In this document: piece after piece, positions 23,403-31,922 of the stretch
Position numbering within the stretch: position 1 is the stretch's first letter
Layout: each line of letters begins with the position of its first letter
NCBI GenBank assembly: GCA_026706985.1
Contig: JAPOXR010000023.1
Coordinates: forward strand, 1-64,000
From: Paracoccaceae bacterium
Lineage (GTDB): Bacteria; Pseudomonadota; Alphaproteobacteria; Rhodobacterales; Rhodobacteraceae
Direction: 5' to 3'
Length of the DNA stretch: 64,000 nucleotides
Notes under the pieces: model-generated
What the model was told of the DNA's origin: nothing
Database searches by the model: none
Seen by the model: the letters and a program-made list of their open reading frames with translations, nothing else
Made by a program: the position numbers and the translations under genes

Positions 23403-24413
23403 ATGGCGACGATCACACTCGACAATGTCCACAAGAAGTTCGGCGACACCGAGGTCATACATGGAGTATCGATCGAGATTGCCGAAGGGGAATTCATCGT
23501 CATTGTCGGCCCATCGGGATGCGGCAAGTCAACGCTCCTGAGGATGGTGGCAGGCCTGGAGACGGTGACTGCGGGAGAGGTGCGGATTGCTGGCGCGCGG
23601 GTCAACGAAACCGAACCCATGGACCGCGACATCGCGATGGTATTCCAGAACTACGCACTTTACCCGCACATGTCGGTGTTCGACAACATGGCATACGGCC
23701 TGAAGATCGCCCGCGTGCCGCAGCCTGAGATCAGGGACCGGGTCGCCGCTGCTGCCGAAATGCTGCAGCTCGAAGCGTTTCTGAACCGGAAACCCCGGGA
23801 ATTGTCCGGCGGGCAGCGGCAGCGTGTCGCCATGGGCCGCGCCATAGTCCGCAAACCCAAGGCGTTCCTGTTTGATGAACCCCTGAGCAATCTGGACGCA
23901 AAGCTGCGCGTGCAGATGCGGCTCGAGATCAAGGACCTGCAGAAGGAACTCGGAATCACCTCGCTCTATGTGACCCATGATCAGGTGGAAGCCATGACGC
24001 TTGCGGACCGGATGATCGTTATGAACGAAGGCGTGGCGGAGCAGGTCGGCAGGCCGCTTGATGTGTATTCGAACCCGGGAACCGAGTTCGTCGCCGGGTT
24101 CATCGGGTCCCCGGCCACGAATTTTCTGTCTGCCGAGGCCGTGGGTGAGTCGGGTCGCGGAGCGGCGAAGCTCGGAATCAGGCCCGAGCATGCACGGCTC
24201 TGCAAGCCGGAATCGGGCTTCGTCCGCGGGCGCATGACATATGCGGAAGCGCTGGGGGCGGAAACCCTGCTGCATCTCCGTCTGCCGGATGGCGCGCTCT
24301 TCACGCTGCGGCAGGATGGCGGTGGTTCCATTCCGCATGAGGGCGATGATTGCGGTATCATCTGGGAAGAGCGCAACCAGCTCCTGTTCTTGCCGGATGG
24401 CGGCCGCCTGTGA
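23403..24413 (+). CDS. ugpC: ABC transporter ATP-binding protein (UgpC/MalK type)
   Basis: The 336-residue ATPase of the Ugp importer. Walker [11 protein letters not shown]-loop [22 protein letters not shown], signature [15 protein letters not shown], Walker [18 protein letters not shown]-loop [14 protein letters not shown]. The C-terminal third is the regulatory TOBE/MalK-like domain (IRPEHARLC, then [10 protein letters not shown]). It is slightly shorter than E. coli UgpC (356). Last gene of ugpBAEC. A weak imperfect dyad (GGGATT/AATCCC, 24415-24440) follows the stop. Confidence 0.93.
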   Translation: MATITLDNVHKKFGDTEVIHGVSIEIAEGEFIVIVGPSGCGKSTLLRMVAGLETVTAGEVRIAGARVNETEPMDRDIAMVFQNYALYPHMSVFDNMAYGLKIARVPQPEIRDRVAAAAEMLQLEAFLNRKPRELSGGQRQRVAMGRAIVRKPKAFLFDEPLSNLDAKLRVQMRLEIKDLQKELGITSLYVTHDQVEAMTLADRMIVMNEGVAEQVGRPLDVYSNPGTEFVAGFIGSPATNFLSAEAVGESGRGAAKLGIRPEHARLCKPESGFVRGRMTYAEALGAETLLHLRLPDGALFTLRQDGGGSIPHEGDDCGIIWEERNQLLFLPDGGRL

Positions 24414-25090
24414 AGGGATTTCCCCACAGGCGCGAATCCCGTGATCTCCGGTATCGAACCTGCGGAACCCGGATCAAGTTCGGTGCAGCTTGGGAAAAAT
24501 TCATATAACTAGCTGTTTTTTATTAATTTTCTCTGTGTTAGGCAACATGCGGCTATAATCCCGGATCAGTCATCAAATGGAATGCAGATTTTTCAAAATC
24601 AGGACGGTCCTTGACGGCACGAGGCGCTGGATTGCCATTTTCGGACCTCGAACCGGTATCCGTTCCGTTTGGCCGTGCGGGCATGATGTAGTGGTTCCGT
24701 CGGGCCGTGGAGACTCGGAACGGTGTGTATCGTAAATCATCGCTACGGCAGGGATTTTCCCCAGTTTCTCCAACCAGCGTCATCACTTCATTTGTAATTC
24801 CCCCGGCCCGACGGAACCTTTACGGCGCGAATTCTCGGAGGGAGTGATCGTGCGGAAGTTCGCAAAATCGGTCGCCTCGACGCGCAGAACGGACGGAATG
24901 TGGCTCGGATCCACGACCAAACGGAACGGATACTGACACAGGACACAGGATACGGGCGGCGCCCCTGTGCCTGCCGCTGTCCGAGGCCTTGACGGCATTC
25001 GGCCGGGCCGGTGCTTCGGAAGGTGTTGATGCTGCGTAAATCGAAATTTCACGTTGATAACGTAGCAATTAATACTACTTTAACAGTGTA
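24414..25090. other. 677 bases between ugpC and abiEi, no recognised gene
   Basis: No frame here has a recognisable product. The stretch from 24490 to 24560 is unusually A+T rich for the window. Minus-strand frames of 60-90 codons between 24553 and 25068 have compositions unlike neighbouring genes. The last 40 bases (25050-25090: TTGATA, then AT-rich sequence) probably hold the abiE promoter and the AbiEi operator, but the repeats are too short for me to fix. Confidence 0.4.
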
Positions 25091-25888
25091 ATGTATGAAT
25101 CCGCACCGCGTGCGCGCAACATTATCGCCGATCTGGTCGCCTCCGGGCGGCATCACTTCACCTCGTCCGAGATCCGCTTGGCCCTCGGTGTGTCCGAGGC
25201 GGCGGCGCGACAGGCGCTGAGCCGCCTCGCGGCCAGGGGAGAAATCGCCAGCCCCGCCCGCGGCTTCTACGTCATCGTGCCGCCCGAATACAGGCGGCTC
25301 GGCTGCTTGCCGGCGGATCAGTTCGTCCCGGCGCTGATGGAGCACCGGAACGTCCGTTACTATGTCGGCCTCCTCTCGGCCGCGCAATATCACGGAGCGG
25401 CTCATCATCGCCCGCAGGAATACCAGGTGGTGGTGGAGAGGAACCGGCCGGCGATCGTCTGCGGCGCCGTCAGGGTTGCCTTCGTCGCGCGCCGGAACCT
25501 CGCCGCCGTGCCGGTCGAGAGTTTCAACAATCCGCGTGGCACGGTCGTAGTCTCGACAGTGGAAGCGACGGCGGTCGATCTCGTCGGGTACATGCACCGC
25601 GCCGGAGGCGTGGACCGGGTAGCCGGCATGCTTTCCGAACTCGGCGAGCACATAGACCCGGAGCGGCTTGTCGAGGCGTCGAGATCCGCATCGCTCCTCT
25701 GGGCGCAGCGTTTGGGCCACCTCCTTGAGCACGTCGGGGCCGGAGACAGGACGGTGCTGCTCAAGGAGCATGTGCGACTGCGCGCGCGCAACTGTACGAA
25801 GCTCCTGCCCGGCGCGGATGCCGCGGGTGCGCAGCGGTCAAAGGATTGGCGGCTGTTGGTGAACGCAAGCATCGAGGCGGATGCGTGA
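25091..25888 (+). CDS. abiEi: AbiEi-type antitoxin (type IV toxin-antitoxin)
   Basis: A 265-residue antitoxin of the AbiEi family. The N-terminal winged HTH is visible at about residues 8-60 (LVASGRHHFTSSEIRLALGV, SEAAARQALSRLAARGEI), followed by the pseudo-domain segment RRLGCLPADQFVPALMEHRN, VRYYVGLLSAAQYHGAAHH that characterises the group. AbiEi represses its own promoter and counters AbiEii without tight binding. Its stop overlaps the toxin's GTG start by 4 bases. The pair is a known phage abortive-infection and plasmid-stability system and seems intact. Confidence 0.92.
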   Translation: MYESAPRARNIIADLVASGRHHFTSSEIRLALGVSEAAARQALSRLAARGEIASPARGFYVIVPPEYRRLGCLPADQFVPALMEHRNVRYYVGLLSAAQYHGAAHHRPQEYQVVVERNRPAIVCGAVRVAFVARRNLAAVPVESFNNPRGTVVVSTVEATAVDLVGYMHRAGGVDRVAGMLSELGEHIDPERLVEASRSASLLWAQRLGHLLEHVGAGDRTVLLKEHVRLRARNCTKLLPGADAAGAQRSKDWRLLVNASIEADA

Positions 25889-26706
25889 TCCCGAGGGATT
25901 ACATCACCCGGTGGCGGGAGCGGGCACCCTGGAGCGAGGACTTCCAGGTCGAGCAGGATCTGGTCATGAGCCGGGCCCTGGTCGAGATATTCTCCGATCC
26001 CGTTCTCGCCGAGTCTCTCGCTTTCCGCGGCGGCACGGCGCTCTACAAGCTGTACCTGACCCCGCCCGCGCGATACTCCGAGGACATCGATCTGGTCCAA
26101 GTACAGTCCGGGCCGGCCGGCCCCATCATGGATGGTTTGCGGCAGGTTCTGGATCCTTGGCTCGGTCAAGCACGGTGGAAGCAGTCGCAGGGCCGGGTGA
26201 CGTTCGGCTACCGGTTCCTGTCCGAGGATGTGCCAGCGGTCCGGCTGCGCCTCAAGGTCGAGATCAATACCCGCGAGCACTTTGCGGTGCTGGATTTCAC
26301 CAAACGCCCGTTCCCGGTTGAGTCGCGGTGGTATTCCGGGCGTGCCGATATCACGACCTTCGAGCTCGACGAGTTGCTGGCGACCAAGATGCGAGCGCTC
26401 TATCAGCGCCGCAAGGGCCGGGATCTGTTCGATCTCGCGATCGGGCTCGCAGACGGCCGAAGCGATACCGGGCGGATCGTTGCAGCGTTCCGGGAGTACA
26501 TGGAGCGCGAGGGCGCACCGGTGACCCGTGGGCTGTTCGAGCGGAACCTCGCGGGTAAGATCGGCGATGCACAGTTCAATGCCGACATGAGCGCACTTCT
26601 CCGGCCGGGTTTCGAGTGGTGGCCACAGGACGCGGCGCTAACAGTCTCTGAGCGGCTGATCTCGCTTCTTCCCGGCGAGCCGTGGAAGGGCGAGACGGAG
26701 ACATGA
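25885..26706 (+). CDS. abiEii: AbiEii-type nucleotidyltransferase toxin
   Basis: A 273-residue nucleotidyltransferase toxin. The motif LAFRGGTALYKLYL (GGTxLxK, about residues 45-58) is followed by YSEDIDLVQV (S-E-D-x-D metal site), and the conserved LDELLATKMRALYQRRKGRDLFDL is near 162-185. Related MenT/AbiEii toxins transfer nucleotides to tRNA or other targets and block growth. The GTG at 25885 gives a GTGA overlap with abiEi. Beyond the stop lies the broken SIR2 gene, so this operon anchors a larger decayed defence cluster. Confidence 0.92.
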   Translation: MIPRDYITRWRERAPWSEDFQVEQDLVMSRALVEIFSDPVLAESLAFRGGTALYKLYLTPPARYSEDIDLVQVQSGPAGPIMDGLRQVLDPWLGQARWKQSQGRVTFGYRFLSEDVPAVRLRLKVEINTREHFAVLDFTKRPFPVESRWYSGRADITTFELDELLATKMRALYQRRKGRDLFDLAIGLADGRSDTGRIVAAFREYMEREGAPVTRGLFERNLAGKIGDAQFNADMSALLRPGFEWWPQDAALTVSERLISLLPGEPWKGETET

Positions 26707-26787
26707 ACGTGCGGCGGAGCGAAGCATCGGGAGGATGGCGTTGCGGTGCGTTCGACGCGGCAGTTGCGACTGAAGTCTTGATTTGCA

Positions 26788-27228
26788 ATGCCTGAACTGG
26801 TCGCAGGCGGCCCGGCAATTCCGGTTCGGCTCTTGAACGAACTGGACAGCGGAAGAGTCGTTTTCTTCTGCGGTGCCGGCATCTCGGCGGGACCGGGTTC
26901 CGCCGACTTGGTTCGGCATGTGTACGAAGCGAATCGCCTCGACCCCGACTTCATCGAAAGCGAAGCGCTCGATCTGGAGGAACCCGACCCTGACCGTCGA
27001 CGTCGGACCCTCGACAAGGCGCTCGGGCTCCCGGAGCGGGAATCGCGCCTCGGAGCCAGTGCCCTGCGGCGGACCGTCATCGAACGGCTGCCGGTGCCGC
27101 TCAGCGGTGAATTGAGCGTCAACAAGGCGCTGATCGATCTCTCGCGAAATGAGGAGGGCGTCCGGCTTCGGCGCCACGTTCACATGAGCGCCGGCCCTAT
27201 CGCAGAAGCCGGATCGCGCCTGTCCTGA
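26788..27228 (+). pseudogene. SIR2-domain protein, N-terminal fragment
   Basis: The frame starts MPELVAGGPAIPVRLLNELD and contains the NAD-binding SIR2 opening VVFFCGAGISAGPGSADLVR (GAGxS), then LDLEEPDPDRRRRTLDKALG and IERLPVPLSGELSVNKALID, LSRNEEGVRL. In full proteins the next residues are (V)TTNFD, the catalytic stretch. Here the frame shifts after GVRL and reaches a stop, so most of the SIR2 domain and any effector domain is lost. Conserved SIR2 proteins of this kind act in antiphage NAD depletion. This copy should be inactive. Confidence 0.65.
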
Positions 27229-27240
27229 TAAGGGTGCCCA

Positions 27241-27502
27241 TGCCTGCCAGCTACCGGATCATGGCAAGCCGCCACCGCTCGGACCCGCTCGGAATAAACC
27301 CGACCGACTCGCGGTCCTCTACGCGGCACCCGACTTCGCCACGGCGTTCGTCGAAACGGTGGTAAGGGATCGATTCACCGGACGTCAAAGCTGCGAGGTC
27401 GCGTTGAAGGAAATCACGGCGCGGATCCGGGCGCGCATTTCAATGCAGCGGGATGCAGTTTTTGCACTGGTCGATCTGCGCGGGGACGGATGCACACGGA
27501 TT
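27241..27502 (+). pseudogene. RES-domain NAD+-degrading toxin, broken
   Basis: Two frames together give a RES-domain protein: MPASYRIMASRHRSDPLG from 27241, then, after a deletion/frameshift near 27295, LAVLYAAPDFATAFVETVVR, DRFTGRQSCEVALKEITARI, and ALVDLRGDGCTRI up to about 27502. RES toxins degrade NAD+ and pair with Xre antitoxins. The R-x-x-x-x...Y/E active-site segments are only partly present, and the C-terminal third is missing. No antitoxin is recognisable next to it. Confidence 0.6.
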
Positions 27503-27635
27503 CAAGTCACTGAACCTCAAGGCCTGAAGCCGGGGGACAGCCCGGAATCTACCCAGGGATTGCCGAAACCTTTGCCCGGAATGGGCCAGACACAGGCGTT
27601 GAAAGGCGGAAACAGCGGCAAGTTCAGTCGAGCGA

Positions 27636-27725
27636 TTGCCGATGACCGGACATGTGATCAATGCCGGTTTCTATTCCAGGCTGCACGAAATCAACACCGG
27701 CAGCAGCATTTCTGTTCCTGGTTGA
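27636..27725 (+). pseudogene. C-terminal remnant of a second FAD oxidase
   Basis: Thirty codons including a stop read LPMTGHVINAGFYSRLHEIN, TGSSISVPG. The intact oxidase at 16300-17604 ends LPMTGHVINVGFFSRLREIN, KDSSFSVLG, so 22 of 29 residues agree and the stop is in the same place. The DNA is closely similar too. The rest of the gene is absent; the preceding sequence belongs to the RES remnant and an unrecognised 130-base spacer. Confidence 0.8.
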
Positions 27726-27762
27726 GCGCGAACAGAAATTTTCACTACCACTAAAAAATTCG

Positions 27763-27792
27763 TTGACTCGCTGTTGTTCAAGCCCTTATCCT
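27763..27792 (+). promoter_or_regulatory. probable sigma70-type promoter of the hydantoin operon
   Basis: TTGACT (27763-27768) and TATCCT (27787-27792) with an 18-base spacer, located about 20 bases before the regulator's TTG start. The -35 is near consensus; the -10 is weak. It would start transcription of the regulator and probably of the long operon behind it. Confidence 0.45.
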
Positions 27793-27813
27793 CACATGTG
27801 GAAGGGGAGAATT

Positions 27814-28413
27814 TTGGCACAGAAGACGACCGCCAGCACCGAAATCAACAGGCTCGGAGACAATGTCCGCACGCGGCGTCGCGAACTTGGCCTGACACTG
27901 CAGGATGTGGCTGATGGAGCCGGGCTTTCCGTCGGATTTATTTCGCAGCTCGAGCGCAGTCTGACATCGCCCTCGCTCACCTCGCTGGCGGCGATTTCGC
28001 GGATTCTGGATGTCGATTTCACGGCGTTGTTCGCGCCGCCGAAAGGCGACTCGCAGACGACACGCGCCGGTAAGCGGCAGCACTATGCGCTCGATGGCAG
28101 CAGCTTCAATTATGAGCGGATTTCGTCTAACTTCCCCGGCCATATTCTGAACGCCGTCATCCTGACCGAACTTCCCGGCAGCCGCCGCGAGGTGAGTCGG
28201 CATGAGGGGGAAGAGATCTACTACATTCTCTCCGGCGCTTTGACCGTTGAGATTGAAGGAAATGTCAGCGTCCTCGGGATCGGCGACTCGATTCATTTTC
28301 AGTCGAGTCGGTCGCACTCAACCTGGAACCACACTTCCGATGTCACCAAGATCCTGGTTGTTGTGACGACAGACATCTTCGGCGACGGGCCGGTTCCGGA
28401 TGACGCTGACTGA
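27814..28413 (+). CDS. XRE-family regulator with C-terminal cupin domain
   Basis: A 199-residue transcription factor. The XRE helix-turn-helix (about residues 11-66) reads LGDNVRTRRRELGLTLQDVA, DGAGLSVGFISQLERSLTSP; the C-terminal cupin (about 110-185) reads HEGEEIYYILSGALTVEIEG and IHFQSSRSHSTWNH. Start: a TTG at 27814 preceded at good spacing by AAGGGGAG; an in-frame ATG six codons upstream (27796) is the alternative and would overlap the Shine-Dalgarno. Proteins of this architecture (PuuR/SutR-like) usually sense a small catabolite through the cupin and control the adjacent uptake and catabolic genes. It is 24 bases upstream of the transporter and appears to head the operon. Confidence 0.88.
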   Translation: MAQKTTASTEINRLGDNVRTRRRELGLTLQDVADGAGLSVGFISQLERSLTSPSLTSLAAISRILDVDFTALFAPPKGDSQTTRAGKRQHYALDGSSFNYERISSNFPGHILNAVILTELPGSRREVSRHEGEEIYYILSGALTVEIEGNVSVLGIGDSIHFQSSRSHSTWNHTSDVTKILVVVTTDIFGDGPVPDDAD

Positions 28414-28437
28414 GTCGTAGGAAAAAGGAGTAAGACA

Positions 28438-30018
28438 ATGAGACCTGTTGCAAAGAACCTGATCGCCGCTGCCGCTATGTCGGCGATGGCGATCGCCGCC
28501 ACGGCCGAGAGTGTGCTGCGGCTGGACGAAGTGGCCGTTGGCGAACTCGATCCGGCCAAAGCATCGGATTACGCCGACAGCATTCTGATGTTCAATGTTT
28601 ATGACACCCTGGTCATTCCCCGACAGGGCGGGCCGGGGCATGTGCCGCATCTCGCTGCAAGCTGGGAGGGGTCGGGCAACGAGTATCTGTTCGAGTTGCG
28701 GACCGACGTCTCCTTCCAGAGCGGCAATCCGGTGACAGCGGAGGATGTCGTGTTCTCGCTTGATCGGATGCAGACACTCGGTCTGGGGTTGTCCTTCCTT
28801 TTCACCAACGTTGAATCCGCCGAGGCCGTGGACAGCCACACTGTGCGTTTCACACTGGCGGAACCCTATGCACCCTTTGTCGCCTCGCTTGTGCGGCTGC
28901 CGATAGTCGACAAGGATCTGGTCATGCAGAATCTGGGCGAGGGCGAAGGCGATATGGGTGATTGGGGGCAGGCCTATCTGTCGGCGAATGGCGGCGGCAG
29001 CGGTGCCTATATGGTAAAGTCCCACAACCCGCAGGAAGAGACCGTGATGGTTCGGAATCCGGGTTACTTTCTCGGTATCGGCGAGAAAGCGCCGGATACG
29101 GTTCGGCTGCGCTACGGGCTGGAGGCGGCAACGGTCCGCACCCTGATCGCCCAGGGCGAGCATGATATCTCGTCGCAATGGCTGCCGCCGGAGGTGAAGC
29201 GGGCGTTGGCCGAGGATGGCAATCAGCTTCTGACAGAGGGTGGCACCGGGTCGTTTTACTTCAAGATGAATACCGCCAAAGCCCCGCTTGATGATGTCCA
29301 TTGCCGGTTGGCCCTGGCAAATGCGTTCGATTACGGATCGGTGTTGAAACTGATCGCGATCACCGATGCGGTATCTGAAGGATCGGCCGCCACCGGTGCG
29401 GTCACCGCCGGAATGTTCGGGGCCCGTCCGGCGGGCACGATGCTGGAGCGCGATGCCGGGGTGGCGCGCGCGCATCTCGCCGAATGCAGCCATGATCCGT
29501 CCGAATTCTCGGTTGAAATCTCATGGATTGCCGAGGTTCCGCTTGAGGAACGGCTGGCGCTGCTGCTGCAGGCCAATCTTTCGGAAATCGGAGTGAATTC
29601 CACGATCAAAAAGATTCCATGGGCGGCATTCGCGGGCATGGTTGACAGTGCGGAGACGACTCCGGACGTATCGCAGATATTTGTCACCGCGGTGACCGGC
29701 GATCCCGACACGCTGCTCTATGGCATGTATCACTCCAGCAAGGCGGGCACATGGCAGTCACCTGAGCATCTCAATGATGCCGAGGTTGATGCGTTGCTCG
29801 AAGCCGGAAGAGTGGGGGCAAGCGATGCGGCCCGGGAAGAGGCCTATTCCGCCTTGAATGACCGCCTGCTGGCAATCGCGCCTTCGATTTACGGTTTCGA
29901 CCGGCAATCGGTGTTCGTCGCCCGGCCGGGGATCAGGGTTCCGGCTTTGAGCGATCCGGCGCAAGCTTTCGGTCTCGATACCATGGGCTTTTCGTTCCGC
30001 CTTATGGAAATCGAATAA
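28438..30018 (+). CDS. peptide/nickel-type ABC transporter binding protein (SBP family 5)
   Basis: A 526-residue periplasmic receptor of the DppA/OppA family. The signal peptide is MRPVAKNLIAAAAMSAMAIA followed by ATAES. Then come LDEVAVGELDPAKASDYADS, the family motif FNVYDTLVIPRQGGPGHVPHLAASWE and ELRTDVSFQSGNPVTAEDVVFSLDR. Shine-Dalgarno AAAAAGGAG precedes the ATG. The ligand is not peptide-specific in this family: glutathione, opines and many small amides are bound. In this operon it is probably the cyclic ureide or lactam handled by the hydantoinases (inference). A strong hairpin separates it from the permeases. Confidence 0.92.
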   Translation: MRPVAKNLIAAAAMSAMAIAATAESVLRLDEVAVGELDPAKASDYADSILMFNVYDTLVIPRQGGPGHVPHLAASWEGSGNEYLFELRTDVSFQSGNPVTAEDVVFSLDRMQTLGLGLSFLFTNVESAEAVDSHTVRFTLAEPYAPFVASLVRLPIVDKDLVMQNLGEGEGDMGDWGQAYLSANGGGSGAYMVKSHNPQEETVMVRNPGYFLGIGEKAPDTVRLRYGLEAATVRTLIAQGEHDISSQWLPPEVKRALAEDGNQLLTEGGTGSFYFKMNTAKAPLDDVHCRLALANAFDYGSVLKLIAITDAVSEGSAATGAVTAGMFGARPAGTMLERDAGVARAHLAECSHDPSEFSVEISWIAEVPLEERLALLLQANLSEIGVNSTIKKIPWAAFAGMVDSAETTPDVSQIFVTAVTGDPDTLLYGMYHSSKAGTWQSPEHLNDAEVDALLEAGRVGASDAAREEAYSALNDRLLAIAPSIYGFDRQSVFVARPGIRVPALSDPAQAFGLDTMGFSFRLMEIE

Positions 30019-30028
30019 ACCCACAGGC

Positions 30029-30054
30029 AACGGCGCGCCCCCGGGCGCGCCGTT
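30029..30054 (+). terminator. GC hairpin between SBP and permease genes of the hydantoin operon
   Basis: A 12-base perfect inverted repeat AACGGCGCGCCC/GGGCGCGCCGTT centred on CC, 10 bases after the binding-protein stop and 12 before the next start codon. No T-run. Third instance of this arrangement in the window. Confidence 0.65.
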
Positions 30055-30066
30055 CCGGATTCCTCC

Positions 30067-31092
30067 ATGAGGGCGGTATTCAGACTGCTTGTGGCGCGGC
30101 TTTTTGTGTCGCTTCTGGTGCTCGCCGGGGTTTCCGTCCTCATTTTCGCGATTGCGCGGGTCATTCCGGGTGATCCGGCGCGGATTGCGCTCGGTCCCAA
30201 TGCCACTCACGAACAGGTTGCGGCTCTGCGTGGACAGTTGCGGCTCGATGAGTCGATCTGGAGCCAGTATGCCTGGTTTGTGAATGACCTGTCCCGGGGT
30301 GAGCTCGGGCAGTCCCTGTATACCAACCGGCCGGTTGTGAAGGATATCGCTCAGTTTCTTCCGGCAACGCTGGAACTGGTGATCGTGGCGGGCATTCTGA
30401 TGATCTGCGCCGGCCTGCCGCTCGGCATGCTCGCGGCCAAATACCGCGGCGGCGTGATCGACAATGTCGTCCGCCTGCTGTCGCTGCTCGGTGTGTCGGC
30501 GCCGAGTTTTGTCTGGGCCGTCATCCTGATGCTCCTATTCGCATTCTACCTGCCGTTATTCCCCATAGCCGGACGTATCGACACGGCGTTCGAGGTTCCC
30601 GGGGTCACCGGGTTCCTGCTGGTCGACAGCCTGCTTGATGGACAGGTGGCGGCCTTTGCCGACGCGCTGCGGCACATCGCCCTGCCGGCATTGGCGCTGG
30701 CATTGTCAGGTATAGGGCAGGCGGCGCGTCTGACACGGGCGAATATGGTGGAAACCTATGACCGGCCCTATGTCGAAATGGCGCGCTCCTACGGTTTTCC
30801 GGAATGGCGCATTGCCCGGAGCTATGCGTTCAAACCATCGCTGATCCCATCCCTGACCATCATCGGGTTGGACTTCGCGGCCATGCTCGGCAATGCTTTC
30901 CTGGTTGAGGCCATTTTCGCCTGGCCCGGGCTTTCACGATACGGGGTTGCGGTCATCCTGCGCAAAGACCTGAATGCCATCGTCGGAACGGTTCTGATTA
31001 TTTCGGCAGCCTTTCTGATTGCTAACCTGATCGTTGATCTGCTGATTGCGCTGATCAATCCGCGCATCCGTCATTCGCGGGATGCGTCATGA
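30067..31092 (+). CDS. dipeptide/oligopeptide-type ABC permease (DppB family)
   Basis: A 341-residue inner-membrane permease with six predicted spans. N-terminal family features are VARLFVSLLVLAGVSVLIFAIARVIPGDPARIALGPNAT, with LRLDESIWSQYAWFVNDLSRGELGQSL following (the DppB hallmark), and the EAA-type loop YVEMARSYGFPEWRIARSYAFKPSLIPSLT. It overlaps the next permease start by 4 bases (ATGA). It forms a heterodimeric channel with the next protein. Confidence 0.92.
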   Translation: MRAVFRLLVARLFVSLLVLAGVSVLIFAIARVIPGDPARIALGPNATHEQVAALRGQLRLDESIWSQYAWFVNDLSRGELGQSLYTNRPVVKDIAQFLPATLELVIVAGILMICAGLPLGMLAAKYRGGVIDNVVRLLSLLGVSAPSFVWAVILMLLFAFYLPLFPIAGRIDTAFEVPGVTGFLLVDSLLDGQVAAFADALRHIALPALALALSGIGQAARLTRANMVETYDRPYVEMARSYGFPEWRIARSYAFKPSLIPSLTIIGLDFAAMLGNAFLVEAIFAWPGLSRYGVAVILRKDLNAIVGTVLIISAAFLIANLIVDLLIALINPRIRHSRDAS

Positions 31093-31922
31093 AGCGGGTG
31101 ATCCATATCGTGATGTCGCGCCCGCTTTCCATCCTCGGCGTCGGCCTGATCGCGCTGGTTCTGTTCTCGGCGCTGTTTGCCGATCTCATCGCTCCGTTTC
31201 CGGAGCATCGCGGCACGGTGGTGGATTTCAGCAATTTCAACCAGCCCCCCGGCTGGCCGAATATCATGGGGACAGATCTCGTCGGGCGGGACCTGTTCAG
31301 CCGCATCATCTACGCCTATCGCCTGTCATTGATACTCGGCGCGGTGGTGCTGGCCCTGGCGACACCGGTCGGCGTCGCCGTCGGCCTGGCCGCCGGCTAT
31401 CTCGGCGGTTGGGCCAGATTTCTGCTGATGCGGACAACCGATGTCTTCCTGTCCATTCCGCCGCTGGTGCTGGCCATGTCGATCATGGGGGTTCTCGAGC
31501 CGACCCTGATCAACGGCATGATCGCGGTCACGGCGATGTGGTGGCCGTGGTATGCCCGGCTCGTTTACAACATCACGCTGGCGGAGAGGGAAGAAGGCTA
31601 TGTCTTGGCGGCCGAGGTGATCGGTGCCTCTCGGACGCACATCATGTTTCGGGAAATCCTCCCTAACTGCTTTCCGGCGATACTCACGAAAATGACGCTT
31701 GATCTGGGATTTGTCATTCTGATCGCCTCTTCGCTGTCCTTTCTCGGCCTCGGCGTGCAGCCTCCGACACCGGATCTGGGCTCGATGGTCGCCGAAGGCG
31801 CCCGCTATCTTCCGGATTCCTGGTGGCTGACGGTATTTCCGGGGCTGGCGATCCTGGTGGCGGTGTTCGGATTCAACCTGCTCGGCGATACGCTGCGCGA
31901 CATATTGGGAAGCGGGCAGTGA
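31089..31922 (+). CDS. dipeptide/oligopeptide-type ABC permease (DppC family)
   Basis: The 277-residue partner permease. It has the DppC-type GLIALVLFSALFADLIAPF span, the GTDLVGRDLFSRIIYAYRLSL motif, and the cytoplasmic loop YVLAAEVIGASRTHIMFREILPN that contacts the ATPases, then FLGLGVQPPTPDLGSMVAEG near the C-terminus. Its stop overlaps the GTG start of the ATPase gene (GTGA). Complete and of normal length. Confidence 0.93.
   Translation: MKRVIHIVMSRPLSILGVGLIALVLFSALFADLIAPFPEHRGTVVDFSNFNQPPGWPNIMGTDLVGRDLFSRIIYAYRLSLILGAVVLALATPVGVAVGLAAGYLGGWARFLLMRTTDVFLSIPPLVLAMSIMGVLEPTLINGMIAVTAMWWPWYARLVYNITLAEREEGYVLAAEVIGASRTHIMFREILPNCFPAILTKMTLDLGFVILIASSLSFLGLGVQPPTPDLGSMVAEGARYLPDSWWLTVFPGLAILVAVFGFNLLGDTLRDILGSGQ

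Noticed and set aside
24553-25068. minus-strand frames of 66-89 codons
   Set aside because: Several overlapping frames of equal quality and no recognisable product; most likely non-coding.
28318-29493. 391-codon minus-strand open frame
   Set aside because: It lies antisense to the clear SBP family 5 gene, has no recognisable domain, and its codon pattern is that of a shadow of the plus-strand gene.
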